A stretch of 7,516 nt of DNA, from positions 1 through 7,516 of the forward strand of contig JAFYKS010000285.1 of NCBI GenBank assembly GCA_017537495.1, given 5' to 3'. The DNA comes from Bacillota bacterium (GTDB taxonomy: Bacteria > Bacillota > Clostridia > Peptostreptococcales > Anaerovoracaceae). The notes beneath the pieces were generated by a model. The model was given only the letters and a program-made list of their open reading frames with translations. It was not told where the DNA came from and did not search any database. Position numbers and translations under genes: made by a program. Positions 1 through 6,545 of the stretch are shown in pieces. Position 1 is the stretch's first letter; the number at the start of each line of letters is the position of its first letter.

Positions 1-2622
1 ATATCTTGCGATCAGCTGAGCGTCCAGCTCTGCAGTGCTGTTATAGAAACCTTTGTAAATGGTATCTGCAGTTTCTGCAGGTACTTCATCTGCCGCACCG
101 ATGTACTGTACCTGATGGGTGTAGGACTGGAATTCAATTGCCTTTTCTCCATTGATTACGGTAACCTTACCGTTTACCAGGACTCTGGTTCCTTCTGTCA
201 GCGGCAGAGAGCCGGTCTGAGCACCTCTGACTGCAATGGTGCTGCCTGTGTTATCACGAATCCAGAAGATTCCGGATTTTGCATCGATTACGGTACCTTC
301 TGCACATACAGTAGTTCCTTCTTCCAGAGATGCAATCTGATTTAAAGGAGTATACTGTTTCAGATCTGCCAGATAATCCACAACCTTCAGATAGAATGCA
401 CCGTTGGATGCGTCGTTGCCGATTTCATAGTTGGAGTAAGCATAGCGGCCTGTTACTACGATGTTGCCTTTACCGATGGTCTGTGCAGCCACCATTGGAA
501 TTGCAGTACCATCTCCGTTTGCATCACCCTGCTGTACATAGGTGTATCCGCCTTCTCCCAGCTTACCGGTGTAACAGGTCTTGTTTCCTGTTGCCAGAAT
601 TTCCAGTCCTGCTGCGGCATCATTTACCAGTGCAGTTCCTTCTGCATTGACAAGGGAACCGCCGCGATAGATACGCAGTGCATACATATCATCGTTAATG
701 CCCAGAGTAGATGCAGGGAAGTTCTTAGCATAGAAAGACTGTACTTTTCCGTTTTCCTGGTGTTCTGCAGAACCTTCATGTACACTGTCGAAATTGAAAC
801 GGATTCCGCTTCCCAGCTTTTCCAGAAGCGTGTTATACTGGGTCGCGTCGTAGTTGCTCTGGTCGTAAGACTGGGTACCATACAGCAGACCGCCGCCATT
901 GCGAACGAATTCCACAACTGCAGCTTCTTCTGCTTCCGTCAGTTTATTGGAAGGTGTGCCTGCAGAGTCCTTCGTTGGTGTGTTCAGAATCAGAACATCT
1001 ACATCTTTCAGTACCTCTGCGGTGATTGCTTCTGTATTAAAAGTTACCTTATACCCAAAGAGACGAAGCACTTCGGAGAATTCCAGCATAGTACCATTTA
1101 CTACACCGATGTTCTTATGAGCGTTATCAAAGAGAACGTTCTTTCCATTTGGAACAATTACGGTAACGTCTCTCTTCATTTCTTTTACACTGCCGTCTGC
1201 AGCACATACCAGTTCTGCACTGATTTCGCCGGCACCGGTTTCTGCAGGGGTGAAGGTGCTGGTGATATCTGTTAAAGAACCTGGTTCCAGTGGGTCTGTC
1301 ACAGGATGACTGCTGACCAGCACATTGTTATAATAGAAGTTTACTTCCGCACCTTCTGTCCAGGTTTCCGTACCGGCATTTGCAATCTGTACGCTGACAC
1401 TGGTTTCGCTGTTTAAGGTAACGAAATCAGAATCCATATTCAGGTTTGCAAGCTTTATATCTTCATTAGATACATGGGCATAGTTTGCTGATCCGATTCC
1501 TTCCCTGCCACCTTCATGGGTTACCTTTACCACGTACCAGTTCTTACCTGCACCCACGGTAATGTCTGTGGTAAATTCCGCTTCATATGCAGGAGTTTCC
1601 AGTGTGGTTTCTGCGATGGTCTTGCCTCCGTTGGTGATAATTTCAATCTTTTCAATCTTATCTTCCGGATCGGATGCCTTAATTTCAAAATGAATGTTTC
1701 CACCTTTTTCTACATCTAAGATGCTTCCCATCATCTGGCCGTTTGCAGAAACTTCCAGTCTCAGGTTTCTTGTTTCCGTGGAGTACACTCTGCGTGCCTG
1801 CATTGCTTCATAAAACGCTTCTTCGGTCAGTTCTTCTGCAATGACTGCTGTCAGATTGTCTGCATCGCCCCAGTTTAACGCATGGTTATCCTGTCCATTG
1901 GTCGGTGCCAGGTGCCATCCATAGTCCAGTGCCTTGTAGTAGTATTCTTCGGACTCCAGATAGTTGCTGCCCATGGAACCGTTACCCACTTCTATCATCT
2001 GAATGTTATCATCAACTTTTTCTACATAGTTCAGATATTCAAAGGAGCTTTCCGGACGGTTCGGATGGTTGAAGTATGCAATAGCACCATCTGTCCGATC
2101 CAGCCAATCATAGAAATCAGACAGTTTCTGCATGGTAGATGCAGCTTCTACGTAAGTATCTGTGTTATATACATTGATGTGTCCGTAGTTTTCACCACCA
2201 TTGCTTGCACTGGAGGTCATTTCAAACCCACGTCCTGCCAGGAAGCCTTCTGTTGTAGCAGCCTCTGCCAGCTGGCGGGTCAGTGTCCATTCACTGCCTT
2301 CCTTTTCTGCAAATTCATTTCTTTCAGCATCATATTCGCCAAACTCATTCCCATTAAACATATTAGAATGGTCCGTAACGAAAAGATAATCCAGATTTAC
2401 GCCCTTTCCATGTTCATATGCATCCGCCGGGGTTGATGTATTCAACGCATCCGACCAGGATGTATGAGCATGAGGGACACCGAAATAGTAGTTATAACTT
2501 TCAGTTTGTGATGCATCAGCCGCAGGTTCAGCTGCAGTATCCGCATACGCCGGAATCACACCTGTAAACGCCAGTGTGAAAATCAGCGTCATGATCAGAA
2601 ATTTCTTCAATAGCGTTTTCAT
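1..2622 (-). CDS. Secreted CehA/McbA-like PHP-domain metallohydrolase, multidomain (C-terminus beyond window)
   Basis: The frame is open for 874 codons from ATG at 2622 to the left edge, so the 3' end is missing. Residues 1-27 form a signal peptide (Lys-rich start, hydrophobic core, AYA before a likely cut at 27/28). Residues 45-285 are a PHP-type hydrolase with likely metal ligands H51 and H53 (HAH), D58, H85 (TDH), E134, H148, H186 (NHP), D245 and H247 (DNH), matching the nine-ligand pattern of PHP enzymes. Residues 288-385 are a beta-rich domain common after CehA-type PHP domains, 388-490 look CARDB-like, 492-755 resemble a glutamine-amidotransferase/DUF4350-like alpha/beta domain, and 763-846 resemble an OB-fold. 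PHP enzymes usually cleave phosphoesters, but CehA/McbA members are named for carbaryl (carbamate ester) hydrolysis, so the substrate is open. The start is fixed by AGGAGG seven nt upstream. The position behind pst-phoBR suggests a phosphate-scavenging exoenzyme (inference). Any cell-wall anchor would lie outside the window. Confidence 0.88.
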   Translation of the reverse strand, partial: MKTLLKKFLIMTLIFTLAFTGVIPAYADTAAEPAADASQTESYNYYFGVPHAHTSWSDALNTSTPADAYEHGKGVNLDYLFVTDHSNMFNGNEFGEYDAERNEFAEKEGSEWTLTRQLAEAATTEGFLAGRGFEMTSSASNGGENYGHINVYNTDTYVEAASTMQKLSDFYDWLDRTDGAIAYFNHPNRPESSFEYLNYVEKVDDNIQMIEVGNGSMGSNYLESEEYYYKALDYGWHLAPTNGQDNHALNWGDADNLTAVIAEELTEEAFYEAMQARRVYSTETRNLRLEVSANGQMMGSILDVEKGGNIHFEIKASDPEDKIEKIEIITNGGKTIAETTLETPAYEAEFTTDITVGAGKNWYVVKVTHEGGREGIGSANYAHVSNEDIKLANLNMDSDFVTLNSETSVSVQIANAGTETWTEGAEVNFYYNNVLVSSHPVTDPLEPGSLTDITSTFTPAETGAGEISAELVCAADGSVKEMKRDVTVIVPNGKNVLFDNAHKNIGVVNGTMLEFSEVLRLFGYKVTFNTEAITAEVLKDVDVLILNTPTKDSAGTPSNKLTEAEEAAVVEFVRNGGGLLYGTQSYDQSNYDATQYNTLLEKLGSGIRFNFDSVHEGSAEHQENGKVQSFYAKNFPASTLGINDDMYALRIYRGGSLVNAEGTALVNDAAAGLEILATGNKTCYTGKLGEGGYTYVQQGDANGDGTAIPMVAAQTIGKGNIVVTGRYAYSNYEIGNDASNGAFYLKVVDYLADLKQYTPLNQIASLEEGTTVCAEGTVIDAKSGIFWIRDNTGSTIAVRGAQTGSLPLTEGTRVLVNGKVTVINGEKAIEFQSYTHQVQYIGAADEVPAETADTIYKGFYNSTAELDAQLIARY

Positions 2623-2629
2623 CACATTG

Positions 2630-2635
2630 CCTCCT
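2630..2635 (-). promoter_or_regulatory. Ribosome binding site of the PHP-domain gene
   Basis: A perfect AGGAGG lies 7 nt before the ATG at 2622. A second ATG at 2627 sits only 2 nt from this site and is followed at once by TGA (ATGTGATG), so it cannot start a protein. The downstream ATG leads straight into the signal peptide and is the real start. Confidence 0.85.
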
Positions 2636-2656
2636 TTTTTTAATCTTACAGGATGA

Positions 2657-2700
2657 AGAATAACACACGGCTGTTAAATCCCAAGGTCATCCAATGTAAA
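2657..2700 (-). promoter_or_regulatory. Tentative promoter and Pho-box-like hexamers upstream of the PHP-domain gene
   Basis: Two promoter readings are possible on the minus strand. One is TTTACA (2695-2700), 16 nt, TTTAAC (2673-2678). The other is TTGGGA (2679-2684), 16 nt, TATTCT (2657-2662). TTTACA (2695-2700) and TTAACA (2672-2677) also match the TT(A/C/T)ACA half-site known for PhoP in Bacillus. Their 23-nt offset is close to two helical turns but not the exact 11-nt repeat of a classical box. A promoter is expected here because the gene follows a strong terminator, but which elements are used is uncertain. Confidence 0.35.
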
Positions 2701-2733
2701 AACACCGTGAATTCTTTTTCCGCAATGTAAAAA
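2692..2733 (-). repeat. Exact 11-nt direct repeat TTTTTACATTG, two copies
   Basis: The minus strand carries TTTTTACATTG at 2723-2733 and again at 2692-2702, with copy starts 31 nt apart (about three helical turns). The upstream copy overlaps the U-tract of the phoR terminator, which could explain part of the T-run identity; the ACATTG part has no such explanation. Each copy contains TTTACA, a PhoP-box-like hexamer. The repeat could be an activator binding site or chance in a T-rich spacer. Confidence 0.5.
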
Positions 2734-2772
2734 AGACCTGCCAAAGTGCATGTATGCACTCTGACAGGTCTT
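2729..2772 (-). terminator. Rho-independent terminator of the pst-phoU-phoBR operon
   Basis: The minus-strand RNA forms an 18-bp hairpin (arms 2755-2772 and 2733-2750) with a UACA tetraloop and then runs into six U residues, two of them part of the stem. It begins 11 nt past the phoR stop codon. Two of the 18 pairs are G-U wobbles in this RNA. The same positions would be C-A mismatches in RNA of the opposite strand, and the plus-strand side lacks a T-tract, so the element acts in the minus direction. It separates the operon from the PHP-domain gene. Confidence 0.92.
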
Positions 2773-2783
2773 CTGTTTCTGGT

Positions 2784-4445
2784 CTAAAATTTCACAGTCA
2801 CCGTAGTTCCCACACCTTCGCTGCTTTCCAGGTTGATGGTGCCGCCATGGTAGGCAACCCCATGCTTTACGATGGAAAGGCCAAGGCCGGTTCCCGGAAT
2901 CCGCCGGTTGTGGCTTTTATCCACCCGGTAAAACCGTTCAAAAACACGTTCCAGATCTTCTTTCGGGATTCCGATGCCCGTGTCAGTCACACGGAGTACA
3001 GAAGTTCCTCTCTCATATCCTGCAAAAACCGTCACCTTCCCGCCCTGGCGGTTGTACTTGATGGCGTTTTCACACAGGTTGTAAATAATTTCATCCAGTA
3101 TGTAGTCAATACCATGAACCATCGTGCTGCTTCCGTCCAGTTGGAGGGTAACACCAGCCGCATCGGCCTTACGCTGCAGACGGGTAAGCACATCTCCGGC
3201 CAGGAGATACAGGTCCACATCTTCCTTCTGCTGGGGCACCTGATTTTCGTCCAGACGGGACAGCTGCATGATATCGTCAATCAGCGATATGAGCCGTGAT
3301 GATTCTTCTTTGATGGTTACGGCAAACTGACCCACATCCTCCGGACGCACGATACCGCTGGCCAGCATGTCAGATACACCATAGATGGAGGTAAGCGGAG
3401 TTTTCAGCTCATGGGATACATTGGACGTGAATTCACGTCGTACACGTTCCCCCACTTCCCGTTCGGTTACGTTCATGATAATAAGGACTGCACCGTTAAT
3501 CTTGTCTTTATTCATCACCGGACTGGCCAGTATTTCATAGGTTTCACCGCCCAAAGTCAGATTATGGCGGCAGTGTATGCCTTTCAGTGCCTGTTCCACG
3601 GAAGTACGGAACGGCTCGCTCCTGTTGAGCTGAAGTGCGTTTACACCAGTCCAGGACTTTTTTTCTGCCCCCAAAATCTGCAGAGCACTCTGATTATGGG
3701 TCAATATTTCCTTACTCTGGTCCAAAATCAAAAGGCCTTCGCTCATACTCTCTGTGATAATATTGAACTCTTCCTGGCGGCGGCGAAGTTTTTCCATCTG
3801 CCGGTGGATTTTATTGTTCTGCTGGTTAATCCGGTGAAGAAGCGGTTCCAGTTCATCGTAGCTGTCACCGACAGCCGGATGATTCAGATCAATATCGTTA
3901 ATAGGCTTTACGATATGGCGCGTTACCATATGGGAAATTGCCATGGCAAGTGCAAACAGTACGGCCACAATAACCACAATCATACCCATATTGTCCAGAA
4001 TCAGTCCCAGCTGAGAATAATGATCGGTGGAAACCCGGAGAATCTGTCCGTTATCCAGCCGCAGAGCATAATAACGGGTTTCACTGGCCATTGTCTCCGA
4101 CTCCCGGACTGCACGCCCTTCTCCATCGAGAATAGCCTCCTGGATTTCTTCCCGGTCTACATGATTTTCCATCATCGTTTCATCGGCATGAGTATCATAA
4201 AGTACGTCACCATTTGCATCTATCAGAGTAACTCGTACTGTGAGGTCCGGATTATTTTTCATGATGTCCAGGTATTCCTGACCGCTCAGCTTCATACCTT
4301 CCTGCACCAGCTGCGACTGGTTTTCCAGATCCAGGTATATCTGTGTTCCGAGGTAATCATACATAACACCCATAATCAGCCCTACACAGCAAATCATAAT
4401 AATCAGCGCTACCATGATTGTTCCGGAAAAAATCTTTTTCGTCAT
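2784..4445 (-). CDS. phoR: Phosphate-regulon sensor histidine kinase PhoR
   Basis: This 553-residue membrane kinase should autophosphorylate and pass phosphate to the neighbouring PhoB. Domains in order are: TM1 about 6-30, an extracytoplasmic region about 32-152, TM2 about 154-175, a short HAMP-like linker (KPIN at 180-183), a PAS domain about 225-325, the DHp helix with SHELKTP (phospho-acceptor H345), and a HATPase_c domain with N-box NLCENAIKYN (456-465), G1 DTGIGIP (488-494), F-box FERFYRVD (502-509) and G2 GTGLGLSIVK (518-527). All catalytic motifs are intact. The ATG overlaps the phoB stop as ATGA, and GGAGG lies 6 nt upstream inside phoB, so the two are translationally coupled. The PAS plus extracytoplasmic layout is typical of Firmicute PhoR, whereas E. 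coli PhoR lacks a large outer domain. The phosphate assignment comes from the pst/phoU context as well as the motifs. Confidence 0.95.
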   Translation of the reverse strand: MTKKIFSGTIMVALIIMICCVGLIMGVMYDYLGTQIYLDLENQSQLVQEGMKLSGQEYLDIMKNNPDLTVRVTLIDANGDVLYDTHADETMMENHVDREEIQEAILDGEGRAVRESETMASETRYYALRLDNGQILRVSTDHYSQLGLILDNMGMIVVIVAVLFALAMAISHMVTRHIVKPINDIDLNHPAVGDSYDELEPLLHRINQQNNKIHRQMEKLRRRQEEFNIITESMSEGLLILDQSKEILTHNQSALQILGAEKKSWTGVNALQLNRSEPFRTSVEQALKGIHCRHNLTLGGETYEILASPVMNKDKINGAVLIIMNVTEREVGERVRREFTSNVSHELKTPLTSIYGVSDMLASGIVRPEDVGQFAVTIKEESSRLISLIDDIMQLSRLDENQVPQQKEDVDLYLLAGDVLTRLQRKADAAGVTLQLDGSSTMVHGIDYILDEIIYNLCENAIKYNRQGGKVTVFAGYERGTSVLRVTDTGIGIPKEDLERVFERFYRVDKSHNRRIPGTGLGLSIVKHGVAYHGGTINLESSEGVGTTVTVKF

Positions 4446-5116
4446 ATGCTGCCTCCAATACGGTACCCGATACCGCGGACCGTTTCAATCAGTTCCCCGC
4501 ATCCACCAAGTTTGGAACGGAGAGTACGGATGTGAACATCCACCGTCCGGTTCTCTCCGTCAAATTCATACCCCCAGATTTCCTGCAGAATCTGGTCTCT
4601 TGTCAGCACATTTCCCCGGTTCTTAAAGAGATAGGTCAGCAGTTCAAACTCTTTCAGCGTCAGAGTAATGGCTGTGCCGGAAACAGTGACAATATGTTTC
4701 GATGGGTTGACAACCAGTTCGCCCAGAGAATATTCCCTGTCCTCAGTCGCAGGACGGGTACGCCGCAGCAAAGCCTTCACCCTGGCAATCAGCTCCATGG
4801 TTCCAAAAGGCTTGGTTACATAGTCATCCGCCCCTGCATCCAGCCCAATCACTTTATCATACTCAGTACTCTTGGCTGTCAGCATCATAATCGGCAGGCT
4901 GCGGGTATCCGGACGATGCCGCAGTTTATCCAGTACAGACAACCCATCCTCCTCCGGAAGCATAATATCCAGCAAAATCAGATCAGGCGTTTTCCCGTTG
5001 ACTGCACGCCAGAATGCACTGGGCCGTTCGAATCCCTGACAGTCCAGCCCGGAAGTATTTAATGCATAAGTCACGAAATTTCGAATATTATTGTCATCTT
5101 CCAGCAAATAAATCAT
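4442..5116 (-). CDS. phoB: Phosphate-regulon response regulator PhoB (PhoP-type, OmpR family)
   Basis: This 224-residue transcription factor has an N-terminal receiver domain (about 1-118) with the acidic pocket E6/D7/D8 (canonical for this family is often DD or ED), phospho-acceptor D50 in LLDIMLP, T80 and K102 in TKPF. The C-terminal winged-helix domain (about 128-222) carries LTLKEFELL (152-160), the recognition helix around NRTVDVHIRTLRSKL and the closing RGIGYRI wing, so it binds DNA as an OmpR-type tandem dimer. When phosphorylated by PhoR it should activate Pho-box promoters, probably including the one driving its own operon. AAGAGG lies 6 nt before the ATG at 5116. A second ATG at 5120 is out of frame. 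Firmicute orthologues are often called phoP; phoB is used here because of the pst-phoU linkage. Confidence 0.95.
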   Translation of the reverse strand: MIYLLEDDNNIRNFVTYALNTSGLDCQGFERPSAFWRAVNGKTPDLILLDIMLPEEDGLSVLDKLRHRPDTRSLPIMMLTAKSTEYDKVIGLDAGADDYVTKPFGTMELIARVKALLRRTRPATEDREYSLGELVVNPSKHIVTVSGTAITLTLKEFELLTYLFKNRGNVLTRDQILQEIWGYEFDGENRTVDVHIRTLRSKLGGCGELIETVRGIGYRIGGSI

Positions 5117-5122
5117 ACATTA

Positions 5123-5128
5123 CCTCTT
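5123..5128 (-). promoter_or_regulatory. phoB ribosome binding site overlapping the phoU stop
   Basis: AAGAGG lies 6 nt before the phoB ATG, and its first two bases are the last two of the phoU TAA stop (5127-5129). A ribosome finishing phoU therefore sits on the phoB initiation region, which suggests translational coupling. The gap leaves no room for a promoter. Confidence 0.75.
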
Positions 5129-5789
5129 AGTTTTTTTCTTCCGGATGGGAGCCGGTGATACTGAACACCACCCATTCCGCGATGTTGGTTGCATGGTCGC
5201 CAATTCGTTCGATATACTTGGCAATCATCAGCGTGTCGAGATAGAACTGTCCACCCATCTCTCCCGTCCAGTCGCCCCTGGAAATTGCTTCAATCAAATC
5301 CTTTTTCACTTTTTCGAAATAATCATCCACCACATCATCGTCCAGGATGACTTTCCGCGCCAGATCCAGGTCTTTGTTTACGAAGGAGTTGATGGCATCC
5401 GTCACCATTTTCGAAGCAAAATCACTCATGTTCCGCAGATGCTCCGGTGCCGGCATATCACGGCGGTCCATATACTTTACGATTTCTGCAATATCCGCAG
5501 CCTGGTCACCGATTCTTTCCATATCGGAAATCATCTTCAGAGCCGAACTGATAATGCGAAGGTCTCTGGCTACAGGCTGCTGCTGCAGGAGAAGCTTCAT
5601 GCAGATGCCTTCGATTTCTTTTTCCTTCTGATTAATCTGATCTTCCGCTTCCAAAGTCCGGGTAATCATTCCCTCTTCCTTCTGGAACAGGGCACGGATT
5701 GCATAAGTCAGCGCCTCTTCACAGAGGGCACCCATGGTAACAAGTTCTACATTCAGCTGCATCAGCTGCTGGTCAAATCGATTTCTCAT
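5127..5789 (-). CDS. phoU: Phosphate signalling regulator PhoU
   Basis: This 220-residue cytoplasmic all-helical protein has the two repeated three-helix PhoU halves, each with the family's metal-binding signature: ERIGDQAADIAE (91-102) and ERIGDHATNIAE (194-205). PhoU links the PstSCAB transporter to PhoR and keeps signalling off when phosphate is plentiful. The length is close to the usual 215-240. The frame extends upstream to an ATG at 5915, but those 42 residues would lie wholly over the end of pstB and do not resemble PhoU. The ATG at 5789 is preferred because it gives the typical MRxxFDxxL start, falls 1 nt after the pstB stop, and has AGGAAGG 10 nt upstream. The gene sits between pstB and phoB, as expected for a coupler of transport and signalling. 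Confidence 0.96.
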   Translation of the reverse strand: MRNRFDQQLMQLNVELVTMGALCEEALTYAIRALFQKEEGMITRTLEAEDQINQKEKEIEGICMKLLLQQQPVARDLRIISSALKMISDMERIGDQAADIAEIVKYMDRRDMPAPEHLRNMSDFASKMVTDAINSFVNKDLDLARKVILDDDVVDDYFEKVKKDLIEAISRGDWTGEMGGQFYLDTLMIAKYIERIGDHATNIAEWVVFSITGSHPEEKN

Positions 5790-5790
5790 A

Positions 5791-6540
5791 TCATCCAAAC
5801 CTTCCTGTAATATAATCTTCAGTACGCTGATCTGCCGGCATGGAGAACAGCTTTTCTGTATCGTCAAACTCGATGACTTCTCCCATAAGGAAGAAGGCAG
5901 TCTTATCGGATACACGAGTTGCCTGCTGCATGTTATGTGTTACCATAACTATAGTATACTTCTCTTTCAGTTCAACTGCAAGGTCTTCTATTTTTGAAGT
6001 GGAAATAGGGTCCAGTGCAGAGGTGGATTCGTCCATGAGAAGTACCTCCGGTTCCACGGCCAGTGCCCGGGCGATGCAAAGTCTCTGCTGCTGACCGCCC
6101 GATAACCCCAGGGCGCTCTTATTAAGCCGGTCTTTTACTTCATCCCAGATGGCAGCATCTCTTAAAGAGCGTTCCACGATTTCATCCAGCTGTGACTTTC
6201 TGCGGATTCCGTGGGTTCTCGGTCCGTAAGCAATATTGTCATAGATGCTCATAGGAAACGGATTTGGTTTCTGGAACACCATACCAACCCGCTTACGCAG
6301 CATATTTACATCCATATCTCCATAAATATCCTCACCGTCCAGCAGGAACTTTCCGGTAATCTTGCATCCTTCCACCAGATCGTTCATCCGGTTTAGAGAC
6401 TTCATCAGTGTGGATTTGCCACAGCCGGAAGGCCCGATAAAGGCAGTAATCTGCTTTTCCGGAATCGCCAGATTTATATTCTTCAGTGCATGGAAATCAC
6501 CATAATGCAGATTCACATTCTGCAGTGTTATTTTATCCAT
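5791..6540 (-). CDS. pstB: Phosphate ABC transporter ATP-binding protein PstB
   Basis: This 249-residue ATPase powers phosphate import through PstC/PstA at the inner face of the membrane. It has Walker [10 protein letters not shown] (36-44), Q-loop Q90 followed by the PstB-typical [12 protein letters not shown], signature LSGGQ (146-150), Walker B ending MD170 with catalytic E171, D-loop SALD (174-177) and switch H202. The usual proline after the catalytic glutamate (DEPTSALD) is serine here (DESTSALDP); all catalytic residues remain. The gene begins 5 nt after pstA, and its AGGAGG is built from the last pstA codons, 10 nt before the ATG. The length and the TGRFG C-terminus are normal for PstB. 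Confidence 0.97.
   Translation of the reverse strand: MDKITLQNVNLHYGDFHALKNINLAIPEKQITAFIGPSGCGKSTLMKSLNRMNDLVEGCKITGKFLLDGEDIYGDMDVNMLRKRVGMVFQKPNPFPMSIYDNIAYGPRTHGIRRKSQLDEIVERSLRDAAIWDEVKDRLNKSALGLSGGQQQRLCIARALAVEPEVLLMDESTSALDPISTSKIEDLAVELKEKYTIVMVTHNMQQATRVSDKTAFFLMGEVIEFDDTEKLFSMPADQRTEDYITGRFG
5800..5806 (-). promoter_or_regulatory. phoU ribosome binding site inside the end of pstB
   Basis: AGGAAGG lies 10 nt before the ATG at 5789 and is formed by the pstB codons for the TGRFG terminus. Together with the 1-nt gap after the pstB stop, it supports 5789 as the phoU start over the ATG at 5915. Confidence 0.65.
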
Positions 6541-6545
6541 AGTTA

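Noticed and set aside
624..917. Minus-strand 97-codon frame within the large PHP-domain gene
   Set aside because: It lies in a different frame of the same strand as the uninterrupted 874-codon gene and encodes no coherent domain.
1..1300. Many copies of tctgca-type hexamers suggesting a repeat array
   Set aside because: They are irregularly spaced and in frame with Ala/Glu codons (GCA, GAA) of the large gene, so they reflect codon preference, not a repeat element.
1882..2436. 184-codon plus-strand open frame opposite the PHP domain
   Set aside because: The minus strand here encodes conserved PHP metal motifs continuously; the plus-strand product is Cys/Phe/Ile-rich without a domain or a convincing ribosome binding site.
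2623..2728. 7-nt inverted pair GCAATGT (2722-2728) and ACATTGC (2623-2629) bracketing the intergenic spacer
   Set aside because: The arms are short and far apart, and one arm overlaps the ribosome binding site and start region; chance is the simplest explanation.
3411..4535. 374-codon plus-strand open frame opposite phoR
   Set aside because: It is antisense to an intact phoR with all kinase motifs; its translation is rich in His, Gln and Asn with no recognisable domain, which is typical of a shadow frame.
5790..5915. Longer phoU reading frame starting at ATG 5915 (42 extra residues)
   Set aside because: The extension lies entirely over the pstB coding end, has no PhoU similarity, and the ATG at 5789 has its own ribosome binding site and the normal PhoU N-terminus.
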